Notes: generated from the letters alone by a model not told the origin. Counted from the first letter of the stretch, positions 52,413 to 61,291 are shown. The stretch is DNA of 64,000 nt from Tianweitania aestuarii (GCF_018457165.1 NZ_JAFMNX010000001.1:744001-808000); one strand, 5' to 3'. Numbers and translations: made by a program.

Positions 52413-52811
52413 TTACAGGAGGATCGGCTCTTCTTCGCGCGCGGTGCTGACGTCAAAGGTGTCGAGCAAACCGGCCATCGAGCAAGCGAGATCCGCAACC
52501 GGATTGTTGCCGCTTGCGGCGTCCTCCACCTGCATCGTCTCGCCATCTTCGCCGAGCTTTACGAGCAGCAGCTTACGCCCGCCATCTTCGCCGGTCGGCA
52601 TGGACACGGCCGCAACGGCAACAACGTTCTCTCCTGGTGTTGCTGGAAGACGAAACAGAAGCTGACCGCCGAGGCTGGTCAGCGCGACATCGACGGCGGC
52701 GTCGAAACCAAGCTTGGACACATCCTGAACCTGAAGGGCGAGTTCCAGCTCGATCGTTTCCAACGCATCGGAAAAGTCGAAGTCGTCCTGCAAAACCTGC
52801 TGCGCCTGCAT
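52413..52811 (-). CDS. Hypothetical acidic protein
   Basis: I do not recognise a family. The 132-residue product is strongly acidic, lacks a signal peptide or membrane segment and contains alternating segments such as LELALQVQDVSKLGFDAAVD, QLLFRLPATPGENVVAVAAVS and RKLLLVKLGEDGETMQVED. The middle reads as beta strands and the C-terminus as acidic and flexible (STAREEEPILL). It stands alone on the minus strand, possibly at the head of the DUF427 operon, and is divergent from the acyl-CoA ligase gene. Codon use and base composition look like those of its neighbours. Confidence 0.65.
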   Translation of the reverse strand: MQAQQVLQDDFDFSDALETIELELALQVQDVSKLGFDAAVDVALTSLGGQLLFRLPATPGENVVAVAAVSMPTGEDGGRKLLLVKLGEDGETMQVEDAASGNNPVADLACSMAGLLDTFDVSTAREEEPILL

Positions 52812-52981
52812 CTTGGGTCTCCGCGCTTTTTGCCTGCGTGCCGCGGATGATCCTTGGCGGCCGGGATGTCACAAATAAGGCGCGCGCAGATTGGGATTGC
52901 GTCATGCGCCGGCAAGCGACTTCCAGAAACGGGACCGGTAAAAGGAAGTTCCGTAACGGAGCCGTGTTGCGGGCGGGGTGC

Positions 52982-53012
52982 TGGACATCGGCCGGAATCG
53001 TGGCTCTATAAG
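52982..53012 (+). promoter_or_regulatory. Candidate promoter for the acyl-CoA ligase gene
   Basis: TGGACA (52982-52987) and TATAAG (53007-53012) are separated by 19 bases, which is longer than ideal. GGAGGAG (53024-53030) then precedes the ATG at 53038. Confidence 0.35.
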
Positions 53013-53037
53013 TCGTCTGTCATGGAGGAGATGACTT

Positions 53038-54672
53038 ATGCTTGGTTTAATGCAGCAATGGCCGCTACTCTGCCATAAGATCCTTGATCACGCTGCCATT
53101 CAGCACCCGGGTCGCGAGATCGTTTCGCGCTCGTCGGAAGGACCGATCGTCCGAACGACCTATACGGATATCCATCTGCGCGCCCGCAAGATCTCGCAGC
53201 TGCTGGAGCGGGAGGGCTTCAAGCCGGGCGACCGCATTGCCACGCTGGCCTGGAACACCGGCAATCATCTGGAAGCCTGGTATGGCATCATGGGCATGGG
53301 CGGCGTTTATCACACGCTGAACCCGCGCCTCTTTCCCGATCAGATTGCGTGGATCATGAACCACGCGGAAGACCAGGCGGTCTTTGTCGATACTGCGTTT
53401 CTGCCGCTGCTGGAAAAGATTACGCCAGCCGTACCATCCCTGAAGAAGATCGTCGTGCTGACCGACGCGGCCAATCTGCCTGATACCAGGCTGCCGAACG
53501 TCGTGGCCTATGAGGCGTGGCTCGGCGGCGCGGATGGCGATTACACCTGGTATGACTGCAACGGCGACGAGAACTCGGCTGCCGGTATGTGCTACACCTC
53601 GGGCACGACGGGCGATCCGAAGGGCGTGCTCTACAGCCACCGTTCAAACGTGCTGCACGCCATGATCGCGGCCGCGCCGGATGCGATGGGGATCTCTTCG
53701 CGCGACACGATCCTGCCCGTCGTGCCGATGTTCCACGCCAATGCCTGGGGCCTTGGCCAAAGCGCGCCGATGATTGGCGCCAAGCTGGTAATGCCGGGCG
53801 GCAAGATGGACGGCCAGTCCATCTACGAACTGCTTGATACCGAAAAGGTGACCTTCTCGGCGGCCGTACCGACGGTCTGGCTGATGCTGCTCCAGCATCT
53901 GGAGGAAACCGGCAATACGTTGCCTCACCTCAAAAAGGTGGTGATCGGCGGTTCGGCCTGTCCGCGTGTGATCGTCAAGAAGTTCCAGGACAACTACGAT
54001 GTTGAGGTCGTGCATGCCTGGGGCATGACGGAAATGTCGCCGCTGGGATCGCTTTGCACTCTGAAAGCCGACTTCGCAGATCTCGATGGAGAGGCCAAAC
54101 TCGACATTCAGCAAACACAGGGCTACGCGCCGTTCGGCGTCGAGATGAAGGTGACGGACGACGAAGACCAGCCGCGTCCCTGGGATGGCAAGACTTTCGG
54201 GCGGCTGAAGGTGCGCGGTCCCGCCGTGGCCAAGGCCTATTACGGCGGCGCCGGTTCCGAGCAGTTCGACGAGGATGGCTGGTTCGATACGGGAGACGTC
54301 GCGCATATCAACCCCAACGGCTACCTGCAGATTACCGACCGTGCCAAGGACGTGATCAAGTCCGGCGGCGAATGGATTTCCACTATCGATCTGGAAAACC
54401 TCGCCGTCGCGCATCCCGATGTCGCCGAAGCCGCGGTGATCGGCATTGCCCATCCGCGCTGGGACGAGCGGCCGCTTCTGGTGGTCGTGAAGAAGCCCGG
54501 CAAGGAGCCGACGCGTGACGATCTGCTGGCTTTCATGGATGGCAAGGTGGCCAAGTGGTGGCTGCCTGACGACGTAACCTTTGTTGATGAAATTCCCCAC
54601 ACTGCGACGGGCAAGATCCAGAAGATCACCTTGCGCGAGCGGTTTAAGGATTATCGTTTGCCGACCATCTGA
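53038..54672 (+). CDS. Acyl-CoA ligase (DmdB / fatty-acid CoA ligase type)
   Basis: The 544-residue adenylate-forming enzyme has the N-terminus [20 protein letters not shown], very like 3-(methylthio)propionyl-CoA ligases (DmdB) and related short/medium-chain fatty acyl-CoA ligases. The ATP loop is [20 protein letters not shown], followed by [12 protein letters not shown], the adenine-binding [25 protein letters not shown] and the catalytic Lys in TATGKIQKI. DmdB works in dimethylsulfoniopropionate breakdown, but dmdA, dmdC and dmdD are not seen nearby, so a general fatty-acid role is as likely. A strong GGAGGAG site precedes the ATG. Confidence 0.88.
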   Translation: MLGLMQQWPLLCHKILDHAAIQHPGREIVSRSSEGPIVRTTYTDIHLRARKISQLLEREGFKPGDRIATLAWNTGNHLEAWYGIMGMGGVYHTLNPRLFPDQIAWIMNHAEDQAVFVDTAFLPLLEKITPAVPSLKKIVVLTDAANLPDTRLPNVVAYEAWLGGADGDYTWYDCNGDENSAAGMCYTSGTTGDPKGVLYSHRSNVLHAMIAAAPDAMGISSRDTILPVVPMFHANAWGLGQSAPMIGAKLVMPGGKMDGQSIYELLDTEKVTFSAAVPTVWLMLLQHLEETGNTLPHLKKVVIGGSACPRVIVKKFQDNYDVEVVHAWGMTEMSPLGSLCTLKADFADLDGEAKLDIQQTQGYAPFGVEMKVTDDEDQPRPWDGKTFGRLKVRGPAVAKAYYGGAGSEQFDEDGWFDTGDVAHINPNGYLQITDRAKDVIKSGGEWISTIDLENLAVAHPDVAEAAVIGIAHPRWDERPLLVVVKKPGKEPTRDDLLAFMDGKVAKWWLPDDVTFVDEIPHTATGKIQKITLRERFKDYRLPTI

Positions 54673-54680
54673 GGACCTGC

Positions 54681-55469
54681 ATGGTTGCCGTTTATCCTGA
54701 GCGACAATCCCGAGCGGCGCGCTGGTCGCGCCGCAGCGCGATCTTTGCCGTCATTCTGTTTGCCGTCGCCGGTGCGACCCACCGCTACGGGCGGATTGAT
54801 TCCGAAACGTTCCTGATGACGCTCGGCGTCGTGGCGGTTCTGATCGTGCTGTCGCTCTGCGCCTTTTGTCTCGCTTTCCACCGCATGTGGACGCGGGGCG
54901 ACAAGGTCGGCACCAATCTCGTCGTTGCCGGTTTCTTCCTGACCGGCGCGCTGATCCCGTTCGGCTTTCTTGCCTATCGTGGCCTCACCACGCCTATGCT
55001 GCACGACATCACGACGGATACGGAAAGCAGGCCGCTCCTGAGCCCTGTGGCCGACCCGACCCGCGTGATGAACATTCCGCGCGCCATGAGCGAACATGAA
55101 GCGGAAGAGCAGCTTGCCGCCTATCCGACGGTGATCGGCCATTCCTATACGCTGCCGCCTGAGCGCATACGCCAGCTGATCACGACGCTGGTGGAAGATC
55201 GCGGCTGGCAGATCGTGCGCCCGTTTCCCAAGCTAAGCGGACCCGCCGCGACGCTCAACGCGGTGGCCGGCTCCTTCCTGCTCGGCTTTCCGTGTGACGT
55301 CGCCATCCGCGTCGCCGATGAGGAAACGATGGCCTATGTCGATATGCGCTCGGCATCGCGCTATGGCACGCATGACTTCGGCGACAATGCTGCCCGTATC
55401 GAGAGTTTCTTCGACGATCTCGATGCGGCGGTTCTGGCCGAGGCGGCGATGCCGCAAGTCAGCCAGTAG
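54681..55469 (+). CDS. DUF1499 membrane protein
   Basis: Three hydrophobic segments lie in the N-terminal half (IFAVILFAVAGATHRYG, LGVVAVLIVLSLCAFCLAF, LVVAGFFLTGALIPFGFLAY). The C-terminal half is a DUF1499 domain with GWQIVRP, GFPCDVAIRVADEETMAYVDMRSASRYGTHDFGDN in parts (VAIRVADEET; DMRSASRYGTHDFG) and ARIESFFDDL. DUF1499 proteins are conserved in proteobacteria and cyanobacteria without known function. It begins nine bases after the ligase stop and is probably co-transcribed with it. Confidence 0.85.
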   Translation: MVAVYPERQSRAARWSRRSAIFAVILFAVAGATHRYGRIDSETFLMTLGVVAVLIVLSLCAFCLAFHRMWTRGDKVGTNLVVAGFFLTGALIPFGFLAYRGLTTPMLHDITTDTESRPLLSPVADPTRVMNIPRAMSEHEAEEQLAAYPTVIGHSYTLPPERIRQLITTLVEDRGWQIVRPFPKLSGPAATLNAVAGSFLLGFPCDVAIRVADEETMAYVDMRSASRYGTHDFGDNAARIESFFDDLDAAVLAEAAMPQVSQ

Positions 55470-55478
55470 GTGGCTCGT

Positions 55479-56384
55479 TCAAGCCGGACGATAATGCGCG
55501 TCGAGCGCCAGATCGGGTTCCGCCTGCAACAAACCGCGTGCAACCAGATCCTCGACATGGGCATAAACCGACAAAGCCGCGGCTCCATGCAGGCGCGGAT
55601 CGGTGTCGCGGTAGATGGCGGCCACCACCGCCTGGATGGTGCGATCGCCCGCCACGAAGCGCTCCAGAATTGCCCGTTCGCGCATCTTACGATGAGCCTT
55701 GAGGCCGCGCACGAAGCGATGCGGGTTTTCTACATTCCCGCCATGTCCCGGCAGATAAAGACGGTCGTCGCGCTGCAGCAGCCGGTCGAGCGAGGCCATG
55801 AAGTCTGCCATTGACCCATCCGGTGGTGCGACAACGGTTGTTGCAAAAGCCATGACGTGATCGGCTGAAAACAGGAGGCCGGTGTCTTCCAGCGCAAAGG
55901 CTGTGTGATTGGCGCAGTGGCCCGGCGTGTAGATTGCGCGGATCGCAAACCCGTCGCCTTGCACCAGCTCGGCATCAGCTAGGGCGCGGTCTGGTGCAAA
56001 GGCGTAATCCGAGCTTTCGCCGAAAGGGTTCACCTCGCCTTCGCGCAAAGGGCGGGCAGCGCGATGTGGCCCCTGCGCCAGCACCTCGGCCCCGGTTGCA
56101 GCCTTGAGCGCGGGTGTCAGCGGAGAATGATCGCGATGCGTATGGCTGACGAAGATATGGGACACGGGCCGGCCGTCGATCGCCTGGAGCAGGGCGCTGA
56201 GATGCGCCGGATCGTCAGGACCGGGATCGATCACGGCCAGCGTGTTGGTGCCGACGATGTAGCTGTTGGTGCCGTGAAACGTGTAGGGGCTTGGATTGTT
56301 GGCGGTGACGCGGACCACGTTGGGCGCCATGGATATGGCTTCACGCGCTTTGCCTTCGAAGGCCATGTTCAGTTCCAGTGACAT
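55479..56384 (-). CDS. Metallo-beta-lactamase fold hydrolase (LACTB2-like)
   Basis: The zinc motif HxHxDH is SHTHRDHSPL, with further ligands in YTPGHCANHT, SADHVM and LPGHGG. The N-terminus reads NPSPYTFHGTNSYIVG, and the C-terminal helical domain (HRKMRERAILERF, LVARGLLQAEPD) is shared with LACTB2/RNase-Z-like and thioesterase-type members. Such proteins act as endoribonucleases or hydrolases; the substrate is open. The ATG chosen (301 residues) skips a short upstream extension. It converges on the DUF1499 gene with nine bases between stops. Confidence 0.9.
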   Translation of the reverse strand: MSLELNMAFEGKAREAISMAPNVVRVTANNPSPYTFHGTNSYIVGTNTLAVIDPGPDDPAHLSALLQAIDGRPVSHIFVSHTHRDHSPLTPALKAATGAEVLAQGPHRAARPLREGEVNPFGESSDYAFAPDRALADAELVQGDGFAIRAIYTPGHCANHTAFALEDTGLLFSADHVMAFATTVVAPPDGSMADFMASLDRLLQRDDRLYLPGHGGNVENPHRFVRGLKAHRKMRERAILERFVAGDRTIQAVVAAIYRDTDPRLHGAAALSVYAHVEDLVARGLLQAEPDLALDAHYRPA

Positions 56385-56488
56385 TCGTCGACCTAACAAG
56401 TGTTCAAAGGCGGTTGCCGCTTAGCATGGAAGCCAATATACCGAAAGCCGAGCCGGCCTTGTGCCGGAAACTGTTTCGGGGAGTGGAT

Positions 56489-57073
56489 ATGGCCACGGCA
56501 TCGCTAGCAAAACCCTTCATTTCCGGCATTCTGCCGCAGAACCGCACGGCACGCTTGGCGATGCAGGTCGGCATTGCCATTGTCGGCTCGCTGTTCCTGA
56601 CGCTGACCGCCAAGACCAAGGTGTTCCTGGGTCCGGTCGACCTCAATCTCGGCACGCTCGGTATCTTCCTGATCGCTGCCCTGTTCGGCAGTCGACTCGG
56701 CCTCGCCACCATTCTTCTCTACATGGCCGAAGGTGCCGCCGGCCTGCCGGTGTTCCAGTCGAGCCCGGAAAAGGGCGTTGGCCTTCTTTACATGCTGGGC
56801 ACCACCGGCGGTTATCTTGCCGGTTATGTCGTTGCAGGCGCGGTTGTTGGTTGGGCTGCCGATCGCGGCTTTGATCGCAATCCCTTCAAGATCGGCGCTG
56901 CGATGGCCGTTGGTGAAATTGCCATCATGGGCCTTGGCTTCGCCTGGTTGGCGACCTTGATCGGCTCGCAGGCCGCCTACACCGCTGGCGTCGTGCCGTT
57001 CCTGCTCGGTGACGCGATCAAGATCGCACTGGCCGCTTCGGTTGTTGCAGCGGTTCGTTCGCTGCGCGCCTGA
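56489..57073 (+). CDS. bioY: Biotin transporter BioY
   Basis: BioY is the substrate-binding membrane subunit of the ECF-type biotin transporter and can work alone in some proteobacteria. The 194-residue protein has six hydrophobic segments and the BioY blocks VDLNLGTLGIFLIAALFGSRLG in parts (DLNLGTLGIFLIAALFG), LYMAEGAAGLPVF, YMLGTTGGYLAGYVVAGAVVGW and VVPFLLGDAIKIALAA. GGGGAG five bases upstream fixes the ATG. No bioM or bioN is adjacent. A strong terminator follows the stop. Confidence 0.94.
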   Translation: MATASLAKPFISGILPQNRTARLAMQVGIAIVGSLFLTLTAKTKVFLGPVDLNLGTLGIFLIAALFGSRLGLATILLYMAEGAAGLPVFQSSPEKGVGLLYMLGTTGGYLAGYVVAGAVVGWAADRGFDRNPFKIGAAMAVGEIAIMGLGFAWLATLIGSQAAYTAGVVPFLLGDAIKIALAASVVAAVRSLRA

Positions 57074-57096
57074 GCCGTTCAGGACTGAACTTTGTG

Positions 57097-57123
57097 AAAG
57101 GCGGGACTTCGGTCCCGCCTTTT
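57097..57123 (+). terminator. Intrinsic terminator after bioY
   Basis: AAAGGCGGGAC (57097-57107) and GTCCCGCCTTT (57112-57122) form a perfect 11-bp stem with a stable TTCG tetraloop, ending in a T-run. Confidence 0.92.
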
Positions 57124-57223
57124 CGTTTGAAACAGAGTGACGCAACAGGTGATTTGCCGAATCTGAGGCGAGGGCTCTATCAACCCCGCAGTTTTAGACT
57201 GACCTTGGGGCACGCGAACGACC

Positions 57224-58363
57224 ATGACCAACCCGACCATTCCCTTTATCGATCTCGCTACCCAGCAAAAGCGCATCCGCGACAAGGTCGATGCTGCCGT
57301 CGCCAAGGTACTGGATCATGGCCAGTACATTCTTGGGCCGGAAGTCGCGCAGCTCGAAAAAGACATGGCCGCGTTTTCCGGCGTGAAGCACGCGATCGCC
57401 TGCTCCAACGGCACGGATGCGCTCACGCTTTGCCTGATGGCGAAGAATGTCGGCCCGGGCGACGTCGTTGTCTGCCCGAGCTTCACCTTCGCCTCGACGG
57501 CTGAAGTGGTTGCTCAGCTGAATGCAACGCCGCTTTTCGTCGATATCGACGAAGACAGCTACAACCTCGATCCGGAGAAGCTGAAGGCAGCGTTGAGCGA
57601 AGCCAAGGCTGCGGGCCACAACGTCGTCGGCGTGATTGCGGTCGATCTGTTCGGTCAGCCTGCCGATTATGATGCCATCGAGACGATCGTGCGGGATGCT
57701 GGTCTTTGGCTGCTGTGCGATGCCGCGCAAGGCTATGGCGGCGTTTACAAGGGCCGCAAGGTCGGCACGATCGGCGACTTCACGACCACCAGCTTCTTCC
57801 CGGCCAAGCCGCTCGGCTGCTATGGCGATGGCGGCGCGATCTACACCAATGACGACGACACGGCCGATCTGCTGCGCTCGCTCCTGTTCCACGGCAAGGG
57901 TTCGGACCGTTACGACAATGTCCGCATCGGCATGAACGGTCGCCTCGATACGATGCAGGCGGCGATCCTGATCGAGAAGCTGGCGATCTTCCCCGATGAA
58001 ATCGTATCGCGCAACGAAGTGGCGGAGCGCTACAGCAATGGCCTGTCGAATGTCGTGAAGGTGCCGCGGATTGCCGATGGCTCGACTTCGGTCTGGGCGC
58101 AATATGTGGTGCGCGCACCTGGCAAGGACCGTCAGAAGATCCTTTCCTATCTCAGCTCGAAGGGCGTGCCGACGGCTGTATATTATCCCAAGCCGCTGCA
58201 TCAACAGACCGCCTATAAGGACTTCCCGCAAGCATCCGCTGGTTTGCCGGTAAGCGAGACGGTGGCGCAGGACGTGTTTGCGCTGCCGATGCATCCTTAT
58301 CTTGATGAGGAAACACAGCGCTACATCATCGAGCAGGTCACCGAGGCCGTGCGTCTCGCCTGA
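57224..58363 (+). CDS. DegT/DnrJ/EryC1/StrS family sugar aminotransferase
   Basis: This PLP enzyme transfers an amino group to a nucleotide-bound keto-sugar for lipopolysaccharide or capsule synthesis. PFIDLATQQKRIRDKVD opens the protein, CSNGTDALTLCLMA binds the cofactor phosphate, LLCDAAQGYGG holds the PLP-stacking region and SFFPAKPLGCYGDGGA contains the PLP Lys. The pattern is closest to WbpE/WlbC-type aminotransferases, which make 3-amino uronates, but no other sugar-nucleotide genes are nearby, so the substrate is unproven. The protein has 379 residues. Confidence 0.9.
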   Translation: MTNPTIPFIDLATQQKRIRDKVDAAVAKVLDHGQYILGPEVAQLEKDMAAFSGVKHAIACSNGTDALTLCLMAKNVGPGDVVVCPSFTFASTAEVVAQLNATPLFVDIDEDSYNLDPEKLKAALSEAKAAGHNVVGVIAVDLFGQPADYDAIETIVRDAGLWLLCDAAQGYGGVYKGRKVGTIGDFTTTSFFPAKPLGCYGDGGAIYTNDDDTADLLRSLLFHGKGSDRYDNVRIGMNGRLDTMQAAILIEKLAIFPDEIVSRNEVAERYSNGLSNVVKVPRIADGSTSVWAQYVVRAPGKDRQKILSYLSSKGVPTAVYYPKPLHQQTAYKDFPQASAGLPVSETVAQDVFALPMHPYLDEETQRYIIEQVTEAVRLA

Positions 58364-58388
58364 GTTGTGAGTTGTCGCTGAAACGCGA

Positions 58389-58417
58389 TTGATCGTTGGG
58401 ATCGCTGCGTGTATAGG
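58389..58417 (+). promoter_or_regulatory. Probable promoter of tRNA-Gln
   Basis: TTGATC (58389-58394) and TATAGG (58412-58417) have a 17-base spacer and lie 43 bases before the mature tRNA, a suitable 5' leader length. Confidence 0.5.
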
Positions 58418-58460
58418 CCGGCGATCCTTTTCATGGCTCGTGTTTCATCGGCCATGATGG

Positions 58461-58535
58461 TGGGGCGTAGCCAAGTGGTAAGGCAACGGTTTTTGGTACC
58501 GTCATTCCCTGGTTCGAATCCAGGCGCCCCAGCCA
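58461..58535 (+). tRNA. tRNA-Gln (anticodon TTG)
   Basis: The acceptor stem pairs TGGGGCG (58461-58467) with CGCCCCA (58525-58531), followed by the discriminator G and an encoded CCA. The anticodon loop is TTTTGGT between ACGGT and ACCGT, giving anticodon TTG for Gln. The T arm contains GGTTCGAATCC. The 75-base length including CCA is normal. Confidence 0.97.
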
Positions 58536-58590
58536 CCGCCTCCCAAGCTTGTCTCAGCGCCTAAAGGGACCTCTCTTTTCGGTAGACAAG

Positions 58591-58606
58591 CGGACCCAAA
58601 GGTCCG
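58591..58606 (+). other. Stem-loop downstream of tRNA-Gln
   Basis: CGGACC and GGTCCG form a 6-bp stem around CAAA, 55 bases past the tRNA. No T-run follows, so it is at best a weak terminator or processing signal for the tRNA transcript. Confidence 0.4.
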
Positions 58607-58652
58607 ACGATCGGCTTGAAGATGAAAACGCGGCCGAGAATAGGGACGCCAG

Positions 58653-59504
58653 GTGGAAGATCCGCTGCGCGAACGGGATTGCGCCGAGACCATGATCCAG
58701 CCCGCGCCTACGCCGTGTGATGCGGATATCGTGGCCAGCCTCGAAGCGATGGCTCTGGAAGCCGGTCGTGCCATCATGGCGATCTTCAACTGCGAGTTTG
58801 CCGTTCAAACCAAGGCCGATGCTTCGCCTGTTACGGAAGCGGATGCCCGCGCCGAGGCAATCATCCTCAAGAGCCTTCGCACGCTTTATCCGCATATCCC
58901 ATGTGTCGCGGAAGAAGAAGCGTCGGCTGGCATTTGTCCGCCCGATCTCGGTCAGGCGTTCTTTCTGGTGGATCCGCTCGACGGCACGCGTGAATTCGTC
59001 AATCGAAACCCGGACTTCACCGTCAACATCGCTTTGATCCGCAACGGCATTCCCGTGCTGGGCGTGGTCTATGCGCCGGCGCGCGACGTTCTGTACAGCG
59101 CCACACCCGACGGCGCTTTTCGCATCGATACGGTGAAGCATGAGCCTCGTGAACGGCGCAGGATCGTCGTGCGAACACCGGCGACCATTTTGACGGTTGT
59201 GGCGAGCCGATCACACCGCACGGAACAAACAAACAGCTACATCCAGACCTGCGGCGCCGTTGAGCTTTTGTCGGTCGGTTCCTCGCTGAAGTTCTGCCTA
59301 CTGGCCGAAGGCGCGGCCGACATCTATCCGCGCTTCGGACCGACCATGGAATGGGACACTGCGGCCGGTGACGCGATTTTGCGAGCGGCGGGCGGCACGA
59401 CCTGCCGCGTGGATGGCACGCCGCTCACCTATGGCAAGCGCGGCCAGGCTGGCGATTGTGACTTCGCCAACCCGTTCTTTATCGCCGAAACAAAGGCGCG
59501 CTGA
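58653..59504 (+). CDS. cysQ: 3'(2'),5'-bisphosphate nucleotidase CysQ
   Basis: CysQ hydrolyses 3'-phosphoadenosine 5'-phosphate and is a member of the inositol monophosphatase superfamily. The metal-binding motifs are complete: TEADARAE, Glu in CVAEEEAS, VDPLDGTREFV and the late EWDTAAGDAILRAAGG. GSSLKFCLLAEGAADIYPRFGPT is split by the family as SSLKFCLLAEG and ADIYPRFGP. The GTG start has AGGGA six bases upstream; an in-frame ATG 13 codons later (58692) is the alternative. It converges on the glutaredoxin-MauE gene with eight bases between stops. Confidence 0.92.
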   Translation: MEDPLRERDCAETMIQPAPTPCDADIVASLEAMALEAGRAIMAIFNCEFAVQTKADASPVTEADARAEAIILKSLRTLYPHIPCVAEEEASAGICPPDLGQAFFLVDPLDGTREFVNRNPDFTVNIALIRNGIPVLGVVYAPARDVLYSATPDGAFRIDTVKHEPRERRRIVVRTPATILTVVASRSHRTEQTNSYIQTCGAVELLSVGSSLKFCLLAEGAADIYPRFGPTMEWDTAAGDAILRAAGGTTCRVDGTPLTYGKRGQAGDCDFANPFFIAETKAR

Positions 59505-59512
59505 TCCCGACC

Positions 59513-60283
59513 TTACTGGATGGCAGCCGGCATCGCGGAGGGGAACAGCATCCAGACCGCCATGGCGATCATGATGACGTTTTCGGTCAGGGACACGAAG
59601 CCGAGCGGCACCTTGCTGCCGCCGCCCACACAAGCGCATTTGATTTCGCGCTTGTCGATATAAACGGCCTTGAACACCGACCATGCCCCGATGCCGCCAA
59701 TGAACAAGGCGACGGGGATGGAGATCCATTTGAGCGCGCCTGCCACCATCAGCACGCCGGCAAGCAGTTCGGCAAAAGGATAGACATAGGAATACGGCAC
59801 GTAGCGGCGCGCCAGAACGTCGTAATTCAGGAACATGGTCGAGAAGCTCTCGAGATCCTGCAGCTTGAGCATGGCGAGCAGGCACATCGTCATCGCAATG
59901 AACCACTGCACCACCATCAGCGTCCAGATCGTACCGAACACCGCGTAGGTTGCGGCGAGCGCCATCAACGCGGCGACGGCAAACACGGCGAGAACCGGTT
60001 TGTAGCTCACCGCGTTCGGATCGCGCACCGTCAGGCCGAAGAAGCGGCGCAGATCGTCATGGCCGCCGATCCGCTTGCCGTCGATAAAGGTCTGCGGCGT
60101 CGTCTTGACGTTGTGCTCGGCCTTGAACGCTTCCTGTTCTTCGCGCGTGCGGATGAAATGATCGTCGACCGTGTAGCCCTGCCGCTTGAGCAGATCGACC
60201 GACTTCAACCCGAAAGGGCAGATATGGCTCGGCATCACCATCCGGTAGATGGTGGCGGTCTTGGTGTTTGAAGCGGTGCTCAT
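59513..60283 (-). CDS. Glutaredoxin-MauE fusion membrane protein
   Basis: The first 80 residues are a glutaredoxin domain: IYRMVMPSHICPFGLKSVDLL has one active Cys in CPFG (the second Cys is lost), followed by TTPQTFIDGKRIGGHDDLRRFF. After a linker come about four membrane helices of MauE/DoxX type (VLAVFAVAALMALAATYAVF, AELLAGVLMVAGAL) and a CxC element in IKCACVGGGSKVPLGFVS. MauE supports disulfide formation in methylamine dehydrogenase, but no mau genes are here. The fusion suggests electron or thiol exchange across the membrane. Its own upstream region looks like a CueR/HmrR-type promoter, hinting at copper control. Confidence 0.85.
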   Translation of the reverse strand: MSTASNTKTATIYRMVMPSHICPFGLKSVDLLKRQGYTVDDHFIRTREEQEAFKAEHNVKTTPQTFIDGKRIGGHDDLRRFFGLTVRDPNAVSYKPVLAVFAVAALMALAATYAVFGTIWTLMVVQWFIAMTMCLLAMLKLQDLESFSTMFLNYDVLARRYVPYSYVYPFAELLAGVLMVAGALKWISIPVALFIGGIGAWSVFKAVYIDKREIKCACVGGGSKVPLGFVSLTENVIMIAMAVWMLFPSAMPAAIQ

Positions 60284-60321
60284 GAGCGCCTTCCTTCGCT
60301 GAGATCATCTGCAGCGCAGAT

Positions 60322-60347
60322 GGGGGTTCCCCCTACTGGAAGGTCAA
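60322..60347 (-). promoter_or_regulatory. Candidate MerR-family (CueR/HmrR-like) promoter-operator
   Basis: Read on the minus strand, TTGACC (60347-60342) is a good -35 and is followed by a 19-base spacer, as in copper promoters served by CueR. The spacer holds an imperfect dyad CCTTCC-N7-GGAACC, the same spacing as the CCTTCC-N7-GGAAGG of CueR sites. The -10 (near CATCTG) is poor, typical of promoters that need activation. It lies about 40-60 bases upstream of the glutaredoxin-MauE start. Confidence 0.5.
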
Positions 60348-60364
60348 GAGCTGCAGGCCGCTTT

Positions 60365-61291
60365 TCAGGCGGTCAGTTCTTTGCGCCAGGGCGGATTGGC
60401 GCCCGCACGCGAAACAGTCACCGCGGCTGCACGGTTTGCGAAGGTAAGGGCTTCGCGCACCTGTTCTTCGTCGAGCTTGGCGATAGCCTCTTTGGTCAGG
60501 AGCTGGTGGTCGCGCAGATAGGCAAGCACCCCCGCATTCACCGTATCGCCGGCGCCGACCGTATCCTGAACCGTCACCTGCTCGCCTTGGATCTGTACGG
60601 CATGATTGCGGGAATAGCCTGCGATACCCTTTGATCCCATGGTGATGATGACGAGGCTCGGACCCTTCTGCAGCCAGCGCTCGGCAATGTCGGCATGCTC
60701 ACCGGTTTCGCCGAACCAGGCGAGATCTTCGTCGGACAGTTTAACGATGTCCGACATTTCCAGCATCCGCATCATGCGGGCGCGGTGCGCTTCGCGATCC
60801 GGAATGAAGTCCTTGCGGATGTTGGGGTCGAACATGATGACTCGTCGATCCTTCTCACGCTGCATCAATGCTTCGTAGGTCGAGCCGCAGGGCTCGGGGA
60901 TCAGGCTGATGCAGGAGAAGTGCAGGGCTTCCACATCCGACGAGAAGTTCGGCATGTCGTCCAGCGTCAGCATCCGGCCAGCCGTGTTCTCGTCGTAGAA
61001 CATATAGCTGGCATGGCCATCCTTCAGGCGTACGAAGGCCATCGTGGTCGGACGGTCGGACAGATGGATGTAGCGCGGATCGACATGGCTGGCCGCCAGA
61101 GATTCCTGCAGCTGCTGGCCGAAGAAGTCGTTGGAAATGCCGGTGAAGAAGCCGGTCGGAACATCGAGCCGGCCAAGCGCAATGGCGGTGTTGAAGACCG
61201 CGCCGCCGACATAAGGCACGTAACCGTCTTCGCCCTCGGTGGACTTGCGCGGCAACATGTCGATCAAGGCTTCGCCGCAGCAAACGATCAT
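60365..61291 (-). CDS. PfkB-family carbohydrate kinase (fructokinase-like)
   Basis: The 308-residue kinase starts MIVCCGEALIDMLP and has the ribokinase-fold blocks YVGGAVFNTAIALGRLDVPTGF in parts (YVGGAVFNTAIALG), the di-Gly region, DPNIRKDFI and the anion-hole/catalytic DTVGAGDTVNAGVL with the GAGD motif. It probably phosphorylates fructose or a related sugar with ATP. GGGAG eight bases upstream selects the ATG over a TTG five codons earlier. It is divergent from glycogen phosphorylase, so both fit carbohydrate storage and use. Confidence 0.9.
   Translation of the reverse strand: MIVCCGEALIDMLPRKSTEGEDGYVPYVGGAVFNTAIALGRLDVPTGFFTGISNDFFGQQLQESLAASHVDPRYIHLSDRPTTMAFVRLKDGHASYMFYDENTAGRMLTLDDMPNFSSDVEALHFSCISLIPEPCGSTYEALMQREKDRRVIMFDPNIRKDFIPDREAHRARMMRMLEMSDIVKLSDEDLAWFGETGEHADIAERWLQKGPSLVIITMGSKGIAGYSRNHAVQIQGEQVTVQDTVGAGDTVNAGVLAYLRDHQLLTKEAIAKLDEEQVREALTFANRAAAVTVSRAGANPPWRKELTA

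Noticed and set aside
53038-54672. A dimethylsulfoniopropionate degradation cluster around the DmdB-like ligase
   Set aside because: No dmdA, dmdC or dmdD homologue lies within the neighbouring genes, so the ligase alone does not support the pathway.
56385-56488. A BioR operator upstream of bioY
   Set aside because: BioR sites in alphaproteobacteria follow TTATnnATAA; no such palindrome is present in the upstream region.
60322-60333. GGGGG-TT-CCCCC as a terminator for the sugar kinase gene
   Set aside because: It lies past the kinase stop in the right orientation, but the loop is only two bases, there is no T-run, and the bases are better explained as part of the MerR-type spacer dyad.
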